From Nocardioides okcheonensis (GTDB lineage: Bacteria; Actinomycetota; Actinomycetes; Propionibacteriales; Nocardioidaceae), in contig NZ_CP087710.1 of the NCBI RefSeq assembly GCF_020991065.1, positions 1,984,001 to 2,048,000 of the forward strand: a stretch of DNA of 64,000 nucleotides, given 5' to 3'. Under the pieces are notes generated by a model. That model was not told where the DNA came from. It saw nothing but the letters and a program-made list of their open reading frames with translations, and did not search any database. Of the stretch, positions 11,493 through 18,794 are shown one piece after another. Numbering within the stretch: position 1 is the stretch's first letter; the number at the start of each line of letters is the position of its first letter. The translations under genes and the position numbers were made by a program.

Positions 11493-11688
11493 GTTACCGT
11501 ACGTCGCCGCCACAACGCTTGGCAAGCCGCTCGAGGGGACCAAATCGGGCCCCGGGCGTGTCGTCGGCAAAACCGCAGGTCAGTGCTCCGCCACCGGATT
11601 TCGCCCGGGCGTGTCGCGCCTTCCCGGGCCAGGTCGGCATGGCCCGAACGGGCTATCCGACCCCCGCGGGCTGGCCTCATCCGACACA

Positions 11689-12030
11689 ATGGTCCTCGTG
11701 ACGGGGAAGCGGGCAGGCTCGAGGCGCGCGGCCCCCGCGTCCCGCGGCCCCTCGCCGGCCGCGCTGGCGATCTGCGTCGGCATCACGGTCTGCGTGATCG
11801 CCTGGGGATACCTCGTCTACGCCGCCATCGACTTCGGTACGGCCGGGCGCGGGGGCTCCGGCTCGTCGGCCTGGCTGTTCATGGGCCTGGCCTGCCTCGG
11901 GGCGATCGCCTGCCTCTTCGTGGGCCTGATGCTCGTCGCCCGGCTGTCGCGGACGCTCGGGATCACCCGCGAGCCCCCTCCCCCCGGCGAGGCACCCCGC
12001 CCGGTCGGCGGGAAGCGCGCGGCTCGCTGA
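11689..12030 (+). CDS. Small membrane protein with two transmembrane helices
   Basis: 113 aa from the ATG giving MVLVTGKRAGS. A basic, disordered N-terminus is followed by two hydrophobic segments, about residues 27-48 and 62-83, and a short Pro-rich basic tail. No Shine-Dalgarno is evident, so the mRNA may be leaderless. It resembles the many small two-helix actinobacterial membrane proteins of unknown role; I do not recognise a family. It stands divergent from nrdR, across a space that carries the NrdR-like boxes. Confidence 0.6.
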   Translation: MVLVTGKRAGSRRAAPASRGPSPAALAICVGITVCVIAWGYLVYAAIDFGTAGRGGSGSSAWLFMGLACLGAIACLFVGLMLVARLSRTLGITREPPPPGEAPRPVGGKRAAR

Positions 12031-12047
12031 TCTCTTGTGCGGCCTGC

Positions 12048-12068
12048 GTGGTCCGCCTGGTGGACCAC
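12048..12068. terminator. Short palindrome after the two-helix membrane protein gene
   Basis: GTGGTCC and GGACCAC flank a 7-nt loop 17 bp after the stop at 12030. It lies in a convergent intergenic space, 37 bp before the 47-bp repeat, and may help terminate the membrane protein transcript. There is no T-run. Confidence 0.4.
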
Positions 12069-12105
12069 GGGGGCCGCGCTCGTCCTCGGACGCGACGGAC
12101 TGGGA

Positions 12106-12152
12106 GATCGTGGAGCTTTCGAGCCACCTGGTGGCTCCAGGGCTCCACGATC
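12106..12152. repeat. 47-bp intergenic palindrome, copy 1 of 3
   Basis: Outer arms GATCGTGGAGC and GCTCCACGATC enclose a second palindrome centred on CCACCTGGTGG. It lies between convergent genes. The same 47-bp layout recurs at 38504-38550 and 39588-39634, with arms and centre conserved and connecting bases variable. Confidence 0.85.
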
Positions 12153-12250
12153 CTCGTCTCAGCCGACCTCGTAGGCGACGACCGAACTTGTTCGACGTCC
12201 TCCCGAGAACCAGCGTTTGCATGCATCGGGCGGCGCGAGGCGGCGCACCG

Positions 12251-12799
12251 TCATTCCGAGAGCTCGCGGCTTTCCAGAACCTGCCAGGTAGATCCGTAGG
12301 GCTCGAGCTTGATGAACTGGATAACGCGTCCACCTGCAAGAGTCATCCATGGCGCCGCTCCAGCTTCTCGGTAGCGCGTGGGCGCAGAGTCGACGACAAA
12401 CCTGAAGGCGTGGTCAGACGAACTGCCTATGTTCTCGATGGTGCGGACGGTCCATCCATCCCACCTGACCGTTCCTCCGGCCTCGTAGATTCGGTCGGCC
12501 GCTTGGGCGATCTTGCGGCAATCGGCGCAGTTCGGGCCAAGCCCGAGGAACGCGCCCGTCTCGCCGGTCTCGAACATCTTCCGGTCTTCCTCGACCCACC
12601 GACGAATGAAGTCCTCCGCGCTCTCCACCTCCGGAGATTCAGACTCGGTGGGCGTCGACGAGGAACTCGTCGGCTTCGACATCCTTGGGGTCGGCTCGCC
12701 CTTGGGATTGCCGTTGGAGCACCCGGCGACAACGAGCGGGACAAGGACGAGCGGTGCGAGTGCGCGGCGCGCAACCTTCGAGCCTGCAGTCGACATCAA
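12251..12799 (-). CDS. Secreted lipoprotein with CxxC motif, DUF6318-like (paralogue 3)
   Basis: 182 aa. A signal peptide ends in the lipobox VAGC, followed by a Ser/Thr/Pro linker. The mature domain starts with ESAEDFIRRW and has NCADC, a CxxC motif, then a beta-rich tail. It shares the FIRRW and CxxC landmarks with the products at 12810-13385 and 14180-14695, so the three are paralogues. Last gene of a four-gene leftward operon, it begins 10 nt after its neighbour's stop. The DUF6318 assignment is from memory of that family's layout and is tentative; no biochemical role is known to me. Confidence 0.72.
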   Translation of the reverse strand: MMSTAGSKVARRALAPLVLVPLVVAGCSNGNPKGEPTPRMSKPTSSSSTPTESESPEVESAEDFIRRWVEEDRKMFETGETGAFLGLGPNCADCRKIAQAADRIYEAGGTVRWDGWTVRTIENIGSSSDHAFRFVVDSAPTRYREAGAAPWMTLAGGRVIQFIKLEPYGSTWQVLESRELSE

Positions 12800-12809
12800 G
12801 GCTCAGCAC

Positions 12810-13385
12810 TCACGACGGGACTTGCGTCAACATCGTCATCTGCCACGGCCGGCTCTGCGAAAGCCTGAACCGGTAGACGACCGTCCCGCCCGGAAGGCGC
12901 TGCACGGGGGCGCTCATCCGCTCCTTGAAGGCGGTGGGCGCGGAATCAACCCGAACGTCGATCACCGGACCATTTCCCCACGCCTCACTGGACGACATGT
13001 GAAGGACTGTCAGCCCTCCTGTGCGGGCGAACCCTCCGGAGTCGAACATCGACTTCACGCGCTTCGCGATCGCCCTGCAGTCCGAGCATCCCCGCGAGAT
13101 GCTGAGGTATGGACCGATCTCGCCCGTGTTCTGCATCTTGTTGCTGACCCGGATCCATCGGCGGACAAAGGCCTTTGGTGACTCGTGCGGCCGCGATGAA
13201 GCCTTGTCTCCTGGGGTCAGTCCGGGTGAGTCACCCGCGGCCGTCGACGGCGAGCTAGCGACCACATCTTCCGCGGCGTCGACGAGGCGCGGCGAGTCAT
13301 CAGCGCTGCAACCGGCGCCGACAGCACTCACCAAGGCAAGGGCCATCGCCTTCGAACAGAGGACGTACCGAATGCGTTGCATCAA
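12810..13385 (-). CDS. Secreted lipoprotein with CxxC motif, DUF6318-like (paralogue 2)
   Basis: 191 aa. The signal peptide ends at GAGC, the lipidated cysteine at about residue 26, and a low-complexity linker follows. The folded part begins with AFVRRW and carries GCSDC, matching its two paralogues. The start overlaps the stop of the upstream PKD-like gene by 4 nt (ATGA), showing translational coupling. The product is expected on the outer face of the cytoplasmic membrane. Function unknown; the conserved CxxC could be a structural disulfide or a redox site. Confidence 0.72.
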   Translation of the reverse strand: MMQRIRYVLCSKAMALALVSAVGAGCSADDSPRLVDAAEDVVASSPSTAAGDSPGLTPGDKASSRPHESPKAFVRRWIRVSNKMQNTGEIGPYLSISRGCSDCRAIAKRVKSMFDSGGFARTGGLTVLHMSSSEAWGNGPVIDVRVDSAPTAFKERMSAPVQRLPGGTVVYRFRLSQSRPWQMTMLTQVPS

Positions 13386-14179
13386 CGCACCACCAGCTGC
13401 GGCAGCGCCTCGACGATCGCGAGCCCCTGCTCCTCGCCCGCGATTGTCAGCGTCACGTCCATCGGAGTCCAGTCCCCGTCGCCGATCCGGTACTCCCCCG
13501 AGTACGTCGTGTCGAGACTGACCGCCACGTCGTCGACGCTGGCGTAGGTGTGCGTCACGTCGAGGTTCGGGTGCGGGCGGCCCGGGGAACTGCTGGCGAG
13601 GCTATCGCCGTCCCCGAAGTGGAAGGTGTAGGTGATGGGCGTGGCTCGGATCACGACCCGACGCTTCGCGATGGTGACAGTTCGCGACACAGGCGAGTGC
13701 TCATCGGTGTAGAAGTTGGTCGGCAGGTTGACGAGAGTCTTGCCGCCGCGTGGCTGGACAAGAAGCCTTGATTCGGGCCAGCTCATTCGCTTGAACTCGC
13801 GGAGGATGAGTTGAACGACATCCACCTGATCGACAGCATCCTCTGGCATACACACGTCGCCGACATCGATCCCGTCCCTAAAGATGTCGTGCCAGATTCC
13901 AGGGACGCCGTTCTCGACACATTCAATGTGCTCGGCGCAGATTCCGCCGTTCGCGCACTGGATCGTGGTGACCCAAGTGTGACTGGGCTGGGAACTCGAC
14001 GTCTCCGTGTATTCAGGGAGTGTCCAGTCGCAATCCGCCGCTACCGCCTGCCACGTGACTTGGAGGCAACGAGGCTGATCGTCGTCGCCCTCGTCCATTC
14101 CAAAAGCCGCGGTAGGGGTGAAAGAGATTGCGGCCATCGCTGCAAAGCAGTACGCGAGGATCTGAAGTGCGAGCCGCAT
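13382..14179 (-). CDS. Secreted protein with PKD-like domain
   Basis: 265 aa. The N-terminal signal peptide probably ends near TAAFG. Six or more cysteines follow in the first 110 residues. The C-terminal half has a PKD-like signature: YTFHFGDGD at about 190-198, then DVTHTYASVDDVAVSLD, a beta-sandwich found in surface proteins. It abuts the upstream lipoprotein gene with no spacer and overlaps the downstream one by 4 nt, so it belongs with the lipoproteins in one operon and may act with them at the cell surface. No catalytic motif is visible. Confidence 0.68.
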   Translation of the reverse strand: MRLALQILAYCFAAMAAISFTPTAAFGMDEGDDDQPRCLQVTWQAVAADCDWTLPEYTETSSSQPSHTWVTTIQCANGGICAEHIECVENGVPGIWHDIFRDGIDVGDVCMPEDAVDQVDVVQLILREFKRMSWPESRLLVQPRGGKTLVNLPTNFYTDEHSPVSRTVTIAKRRVVIRATPITYTFHFGDGDSLASSSPGRPHPNLDVTHTYASVDDVAVSLDTTYSGEYRIGDGDWTPMDVTLTIAGEEQGLAIVEALPQLVVR

Positions 14180-14695
14180 CTAGATCACCGAGTACTGGCG
14201 CATCACGAAGGTATCTCCCTTGCGCTCGAGGGTCATCCGGTAACGCTGCGTTGCGGCTGGAAAGACGCGAGGATCTTCTCCAGGGACTTCGATGCTCAAG
14301 CGCGCTGCCCGCACCTCGACCACAAATGTGGGAGGCGATGGAGCGTCCTCCTTTACCTCCACCACTTCAGACCCCGAGAAAGTTACTTTCCCGGACTTCT
14401 CGTAGACGTCCGTCACCTGCTCCGCGTAGGTCGCACACGCCTGACAGCCGGGCGACATCCTCAAGAACTCCTTCGCGTTGCCCGTTGTCACCATTGCGTC
14501 TGCCGTTGCTTGCCACCGCCGGATGAAGTCCTCCGCACTCTCGACCTCCGGCGACTCGGACTCGGTCGGCGTGGGCGTCGAGCTCGACGAGTCGGGCATC
14601 TTCGGGGTCGGCTCGGCCTCGGGGTCGCCGTCGGAGCATCCAGCCAGGAGCAGCGGGGCGAGAACGGTGAGCGCAAGTGCGCGGCGTACGTGCAT
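14180..14695 (-). CDS. Secreted lipoprotein with CxxC motif, DUF6318-like (paralogue 1)
   Basis: 171 aa. The signal peptide ends in the lipobox LAGC; an acidic Pro/Ser/Thr linker leads to ESAEDFIRRW and then SPGCQACATYAEQ, the CxxC motif shared with both paralogues. The linker and FIRRW region are almost identical to those of the product at 12251-12799, pointing to fairly recent duplication. This is the first gene of the leftward operon. Role unknown; a cell-envelope location is the safe inference. Confidence 0.74.
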   Translation of the reverse strand: MHVRRALALTVLAPLLLAGCSDGDPEAEPTPKMPDSSSSTPTPTESESPEVESAEDFIRRWQATADAMVTTGNAKEFLRMSPGCQACATYAEQVTDVYEKSGKVTFSGSEVVEVKEDAPSPPTFVVEVRAARLSIEVPGEDPRVFPAATQRYRMTLERKGDTFVMRQYSVI

Positions 14696-14978
14696 GGAAT
14701 GCCTTCCCGAGACGACCTCAGCACGCTGAAGTTACCCATCTTGAGACGACTCGAACCACCCTCGAACCCGAATCTGTGGATAACCGGCGCGAGGGTGGCG
14801 GCGGACGACATCACGGACGCTTCGTTCGATGTCGTGTGCCGCCACCTTGGGAGGCCGACGGATATCCGACGCGTCGGATAGCTCGGCGCCGAGGTCTCGC
14901 GACAGGGCCCTTCGAGACGGCCGCGGGCGGCCTCCTCAGGACACCGCTTCGCCCTTCCTCGACCAGCGGGGGCGAGGA

Positions 14979-15011
14979 GTCTCGTGACAGGGCTTCGCCC
15001 TTCCTCGACCA
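14979..15011 (+). repeat. TCTCGTGAC/TCCTCGACCA hairpin-family element
   Basis: GTCTCGTGAC, then a short stem GGGC-TTC-GCCC, then TTCCTCGACCA. The same flanks with a different but still self-complementary stem occur in the 20-kb cluster and at 56083-56123. Confidence 0.8.
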
Positions 15012-15028
15012 ACAAACGCCGAAATGCG

Positions 15029-15060
15029 CCGAGGGGCGGGCCCACAGGCCCGCCCCTCGG
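15029..15060. terminator. Terminator hairpin downstream of the LysM gene
   Basis: A perfect 14-bp inverted repeat, CCGAGGGGCGGGCC (15029-15042) and its complement (15047-15060), encloses the tetraloop CACA. On the minus strand it lies about 55 nt after the LysM stop and is followed by a T-rich run, fitting an intrinsic terminator. Confidence 0.75.
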
Positions 15061-15115
15061 TCTTCCCCTTGGTTCCACCAGCCGGGGTCGAAGCGACTGG
15101 TGGAGGCCTCGCGCG

Positions 15116-15469
15116 TCAGTCGGTGACGACCGGGACGCGGAGCTTCTGGCCAGCCGACAGGCTGGCGGACTCGAGGGCGTTGAGCCGCTCGATCTGGGTC
15201 ATCGCGTCGCGCACGTCGCCGTCGACGGCGACGCCGGAGGCGATGTCCCAGAGGGTGTCGCCGGGGGCGACGGTGATGGTCTCGGTCGGGACCTGCTCAC
15301 CGGCCGAGTCGGTGCCGACGGCACCGCCGGCGAGGGCGACCGCGACGACGAGGGTCACGACGAGCGCGGTCAGGAAGACCACGAGCCGGCCACGCCGCGT
15401 CAGGCGCACCGAGGAGCGGGCGCGGGCGGGAGCCGGGGTGAAGACGGGGGAAAGGCTGAGGGTGCTCAT
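15116..15469 (-). CDS. LysM-domain membrane protein, likely SOS-induced division inhibitor (YneA-like)
   Basis: 117 aa. A basic N-terminus (residues 1-28), one transmembrane helix (about 29-49) and a C-terminal LysM domain (about 63-114, with TVAPGDTLWDIA and AGQKLRVP) give the layout of YneA, the SOS cell-division inhibitor of Bacillus usually found near lexA. Two LexA-box-like palindromes lie 96 and 148 bp upstream of its start, and lexA itself is only 2.5 kb away. Peptidoglycan binding is firm from the domain; the division-inhibitor role is inference from architecture and context. A hairpin terminator follows. Confidence 0.75.
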   Translation of the reverse strand: MSTLSLSPVFTPAPARARSSVRLTRRGRLVVFLTALVVTLVVAVALAGGAVGTDSAGEQVPTETITVAPGDTLWDIASGVAVDGDVRDAMTQIERLNALESASLSAGQKLRVPVVTD

Positions 15470-15564
15470 GGTGGCCTCCTGGGGAAGATCAGCCGGGTCG
15501 GTGTGTCGAGGGAATGTCTAGTGATGGCCACCGACAGTGGGTCGGTGTCGAGCAGACGTTCGAT

Positions 15565-15578
15565 CGAACACGTGTACG
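15565..15578. promoter_or_regulatory. Imperfect LexA box
   Basis: CGAACACGTGTACG matches the actinobacterial LexA palindrome CGAAC-N4-GTTCG except for one base in the second half-site. It lies 96 bp upstream of the LysM gene, in the space shared with the flavoprotein gene at 15730. Confidence 0.5.
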
Positions 15579-15616
15579 ACGGTAGAGCACCTGTTCGAAC
15601 GCGTCAAGCACTTCGC

Positions 15617-15630
15617 CGAACAGATGTTCG
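15617..15630. promoter_or_regulatory. Strong LexA box
   Basis: CGAACAGATGTTCG is a perfect match to CGAAC-N4-GTTCG. It lies 100 bp before the start of the flavoprotein gene at 15730 and 148 bp before the LysM gene, so either or both may be SOS-controlled. Further half-sites (GTTCGAAC near 15593) crowd the same region. Confidence 0.75.
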
Positions 15631-15729
15631 ACGACGTTCGACCCGCTCGGAGGGGACCAACGCACCTGCCACGACGGGGCCGGGAGGAGAAGCATCGGGA
15701 GCAGGGCGACACCGGAAGGAGACACCCCC

Positions 15730-16938
15730 ATGTCCCGGAAGAAGGTCCTGGTCCTCGGAGGCAACTTCGGCGGGCTCAGCGCCGCGATCACCGTCAAGCA
15801 CGAGCTCGAGGGGGACGTCGACGTCACCGTCGTGTCGTCCTCCGACGAGTTCCTCTTCACGCCCTCCCTGATCTGGGTGCCGTTCGGCAAGCGCTCGCGC
15901 GCCGACATCACCTTCAAGGTCGGCCCCACGTTCGAGGAGCACGGCGTCGACTTCGTGCACGCCGAGGCGACCGAGATCGACCCGGTCGCGAGGCGGGTGC
16001 AGACCACCGCCGGCCCGCAGGACTACGACTACCTCGTCATCGCCACCGGCTACCGCAACCGCTTCGAGGTGATCCTCGGCCTCGGCCCGGACGGCAACGC
16101 CCACACCATCACCACGATGGAGGACGCGATCCACGCGGGCGAGGGCTGGACACGGTTCAAGGAGGACCCGGGCGACGTGGTCATCGGCGCCACCCAGGGC
16201 GCCGGCTGCTTCGGCGCGGCCTACGAGTTCCTCTTCAACACCTCCTACCAGCTCAGGAAGGCCGGGCTGAAGGACAAGGTGAAGCTCACCTACGTCAGCG
16301 CCGAGCCGTTCCTCGGCCACTTCGGCATCGGCGGCCTGCCCCACGGCGAGTCCCTGCTCGGCATGTTCCTCAGGAAGGAGGGCATCGAGGCGGTCCTGGA
16401 CACCGCGATGGACCACGTCGACGACGGCCGCCTGGTGCTCGCCGACGGCCGGGCGATCGACTTCGGCTACGCGATGATCATCCCGCCGTTCTCCGGCCAG
16501 GACGTCGTCCAGAAGGCCGGCGAGCTCGCCGACGCCAACGGCTTCGTGAAGGTCCGGGACACCTACCAGAGCGAGGCGTTCGACGACGTGTACGCCGTCG
16601 GCGTCGCCGCCGCGGTCGAGGTGCCGTGGCAGACCCCGACCCCGGTCGGCATCCCCAAGACCGGCTTCCCGACCGAGCAGCAGGCCCACGTCGCGGCGCT
16701 CAACATCGCGGCCCAGGTCCGCGGCGAGGAGCCGCAGGAGCACAAGGCGTTCGGCGACATCCCGGCCGTCTGCGTGATGGACGCGGGCAACAACGGCGTC
16801 GTGATCCTGGCCGACAAGATGCTGCCGCCGCGCAAGCACGGGGTGCTGATCCCGGGCCCGCAGGCGCACCTGATGAAGCTCGGCTTCGAGAAGTACTTCC
16901 TGTGGAAGATGCAGCACGGGCAGGTGCGCCTGCCCTGA
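15730..16938 (+). CDS. FAD-dependent oxidoreductase, sulfide:quinone-oxidoreductase-like
   Basis: 402 aa. The N-terminal dinucleotide fold VLVLGGNFGGLSAA (about 6-19) binds FAD; GATQGAGCFGAAYEF (about 156-170) carries a cysteine next to the motif seen in sulfide:quinone oxidoreductases, and a second cysteine lies in AVCVMDAG. The C-terminal region lacks long membrane helices, typical of monotopic SQR-like proteins. Expected role: electron transfer from sulfide or a related donor to quinone at the membrane; the substrate is not certain. GGAAGGAG precedes the ATG. Its promoter region holds LexA boxes, unusual for such an enzyme. A hairpin follows it. Confidence 0.72.
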   Translation: MSRKKVLVLGGNFGGLSAAITVKHELEGDVDVTVVSSSDEFLFTPSLIWVPFGKRSRADITFKVGPTFEEHGVDFVHAEATEIDPVARRVQTTAGPQDYDYLVIATGYRNRFEVILGLGPDGNAHTITTMEDAIHAGEGWTRFKEDPGDVVIGATQGAGCFGAAYEFLFNTSYQLRKAGLKDKVKLTYVSAEPFLGHFGIGGLPHGESLLGMFLRKEGIEAVLDTAMDHVDDGRLVLADGRAIDFGYAMIIPPFSGQDVVQKAGELADANGFVKVRDTYQSEAFDDVYAVGVAAAVEVPWQTPTPVGIPKTGFPTEQQAHVAALNIAAQVRGEEPQEHKAFGDIPAVCVMDAGNNGVVILADKMLPPRKHGVLIPGPQAHLMKLGFEKYFLWKMQHGQVRLP

Positions 16939-16978
16939 CAAGGACGACCACGCCCGGTCGCGCACCGGGCACCTGGAG

Positions 16979-17016
16979 GGACGGCCGTCCGGCCCGGAGG
17001 GGCCGGGGGGCCGTCC
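16979..17016. terminator. Bidirectional terminator hairpin between convergent flavoprotein and SDR genes
   Basis: GGACGGCC (16979-16986) and GGCCGTCC (17009-17016) form the outer stem, with an inner GGCCC/GGGCC stem. It sits between two convergent genes (ends at 16938 and 17039). Confidence 0.65.
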
Positions 17017-17038
17017 GTGGGTTGCGACGGAGCGACGC

Positions 17039-17833
17039 TCAGCGTCGCCGCATCGCCCGGCGTCCCTGCGCGGCGAACAGCCCGACGACGTGCTGCGACA
17101 CCCCCGGTGCCAGTGCGGCGCCGCGCGCCACTCCTCCGCGCCAGCCCGGCAGCGTACGCACGACGCGGCGCGAGCCGAGCAGCGCGACCGCGGCCTCGGC
17201 GACCTGCTCGACGGTGAGGATCGGCCCGCCCGAGTGGACCAGCTGCGCGCCCACCCCGGCGGGGTCCTGTGCCGCCAGCATGGCGGTGTCGGCACCGTCC
17301 GGGCACAGCGCGTGGACCCGCACGCCTCGCGGCGCCTCGGCGTTGACCGAGGAGCTCAGCGACACCACGCCGGCCTTGGTCGCGGCGTACACGCTGTAGC
17401 CCGGCGCCGGCGTCAGCCCGGCCAGTGACGCGACGTTGACGACGTCGCCGCCCCGCGGTCCGAGTGCGGCCAGCGCCGCCCGCGTCCCCCACATCGTGCC
17501 GAGCAGGTTGACCTCGACGAGCCGGCGCACCTGCTCGTCGGTGAGCGCGGCCAGCGTGCCGTCGTCGCCGACGCCCGCGTTGTTGAACCAGGCGGTGAGC
17601 GGTGCGTGCCGCGCCGCCTCGGCCGCGACGACCCGGTGCGCGTCAGGGTCGCGTACGTCGTGGGCGAGCCCGGCGACCGCGCCGATCTCCCCGGCCGTCG
17701 CGGCGACGGCCTCCGCGTCGACGTCGCTCACCACCACCCGGTGCCCGCGCGCGACCAGCAGTGCGGCGATGCCGCGTCCGATCCCACGCGCCCCACCCGT
17801 CACCACACAGCTCGTCGGCCCGCCGCTCGTCAT
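17039..17833 (-). CDS. Short-chain dehydrogenase/reductase
   Basis: 264 aa classical SDR. It has the NAD(P) motif TGGARGIG at about 12-19, NNAG in WFNNAGVGD, a catalytic serine in NVASLAG and YAATK as the active-site Tyr/Lys pair. An Asp at the end of the second strand (SDVDAE) suggests NAD preference. The C-terminal extension of about 70 residues is less conserved. It is divergent from lexA, and its start lies 28 bp from the LexA box at 17861, so LexA may control it. Substrate unknown. Confidence 0.8.
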   Translation of the reverse strand: MTSGGPTSCVVTGGARGIGRGIAALLVARGHRVVVSDVDAEAVAATAGEIGAVAGLAHDVRDPDAHRVVAAEAARHAPLTAWFNNAGVGDDGTLAALTDEQVRRLVEVNLLGTMWGTRAALAALGPRGGDVVNVASLAGLTPAPGYSVYAATKAGVVSLSSSVNAEAPRGVRVHALCPDGADTAMLAAQDPAGVGAQLVHSGGPILTVEQVAEAAVALLGSRRVVRTLPGWRGGVARGAALAPGVSQHVVGLFAAQGRRAMRRR

Positions 17834-17860
17834 GGACGCGACGCTAGCGACACGCTGCTT

Positions 17861-17874
17861 CGAACAGGTGTTTG
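17861..17874. promoter_or_regulatory. LexA box between lexA and the divergent SDR gene
   Basis: CGAACAGGTGTTTG matches CGAAC-N4-GTTCG with one mismatch. It lies 85 bp upstream of lexA and 28 bp upstream of the divergent SDR gene, the position expected for lexA autorepression. Confidence 0.7.
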
Positions 17875-17958
17875 ATCCACGGGTGCCGGGAGGTCTACGG
17901 TGGCACCACCTGCTCCGGGCGGACGGAGCGGGCCACCACGCCGGGAGGACTGAGCCAG

Positions 17959-18681
17959 ATGGCCAAGCAGGACGACAAGAACGTCATCGAGATGCCCGAC
18001 GGCCCACCGGACGCCACCGGGCTGACCCCGCGCCAGCAGCGCGTCCTGGCCACCATCAAGGACTCCATCGAGACCAAGGGATACCCGCCCTCGATGCGTG
18101 AGATCGGTCAGGCGGTCGGCCTCACCTCCTCCTCCAGCGTCGCCCACCAGCTCCGGGTGCTGGAGGGCAAGGGCTTCCTCAAGCGCGACCCCAACCGTCC
18201 GCGCGCCCTCGAGGTGTTCCTGCCCGAGGTGATGGCCGCGCGCCGCTCGATCTCCAGCGCCGACGACTCGGGCGTCGACGAGACCGGCATCGGCGACGTC
18301 TCGCCGTCCGCGGTCAACATCCCGCTCGTGGGCCGCATCGCCGCCGGCGGCCCGATCCTCGCCGAGCAGGACGTCACCGACGTCTTCCCGCTGCCCAAGC
18401 AGCTCGTCGGCGACGGCACCCTCTTCCTGCTCGAGGTCTCCGGTGACTCGATGGTCGACGCCGCCATCTGCAACGGCGACTACGTCGTCATCCGCCAGGA
18501 GCAGACCGCCACCAACGGCCAGATCGTCGCCGCGATGATCGAGGGCGAGGCGACCGTCAAGACCTTCCAGCGCAAGGACGGCCACGTCTGGCTGCTCCCC
18601 CACAACACCGCCTACGACCCGATCCCCGGCGACAACGCCACGATCCTCGGCGTCGTCACCGCGGTGCTCCGCCGGGTCTGA
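17959..18681 (+). CDS. lexA: LexA repressor of the SOS response
   Basis: 240 aa; start chosen at the ATG giving MAKQDDKN, with GGGAGGA 9 nt upstream. The frame is open further upstream without a good start. A winged-helix DNA-binding domain (about 22-85, with [11 protein letters not shown]) is followed by the autoprotease domain: cleavage site Ala129-Gly130 in RIAAGGP, catalytic Ser164 in SGDSMVDA and Lys201 in ATVKTF. RecA-stimulated self-cleavage derepresses DNA-repair genes. A LexA box precedes it and a hairpin follows. Confidence 0.97.
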   Translation: MAKQDDKNVIEMPDGPPDATGLTPRQQRVLATIKDSIETKGYPPSMREIGQAVGLTSSSSVAHQLRVLEGKGFLKRDPNRPRALEVFLPEVMAARRSISSADDSGVDETGIGDVSPSAVNIPLVGRIAAGGPILAEQDVTDVFPLPKQLVGDGTLFLLEVSGDSMVDAAICNGDYVVIRQEQTATNGQIVAAMIEGEATVKTFQRKDGHVWLLPHNTAYDPIPGDNATILGVVTAVLRRV

Positions 18682-18703
18682 CCGCCCTGCCCTGCGTGCG
18701 TCG

Positions 18704-18737
18704 ACGCGCCCTCCACCCCACGGGGCGGAGGGCGCGT
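18704..18737. terminator. Terminator hairpin after lexA
   Basis: ACGCGCCCTCC (18704-18714) pairs with GGAGGGCGCGT (18727-18737) across a 12-nt loop, 22 nt after the lexA stop, followed by TGAATGT. Confidence 0.7.
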
Positions 18738-18794
18738 TGAATGTCCGGGGTCGAGCGGACACGATGGCCGGACAGCCAACCGTCGGGAGCGCGC

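Larger units (their letters stand above)
14696..15115. other. Gene-free space rich in inverted repeats
   Basis: About 420 bp between the lipoprotein operon and the LysM gene hold no convincing gene. They contain an imperfect palindrome at 14794-14846 (GGTGGCGGC and ACGACATC arms with their complements), a degraded member of the TCTCGTGAC hairpin family at about 14892-14967, an intact member at 14979-15011, and the hairpin at 15029-15060. Confidence 0.7.

Noticed and set aside
12035..12868. A 277-codon plus-strand frame across the lipoprotein genes
   Set aside because: Its translation is low-complexity and runs through the 47-bp palindrome; the opposite strand has clear lipoboxes and paralogues.
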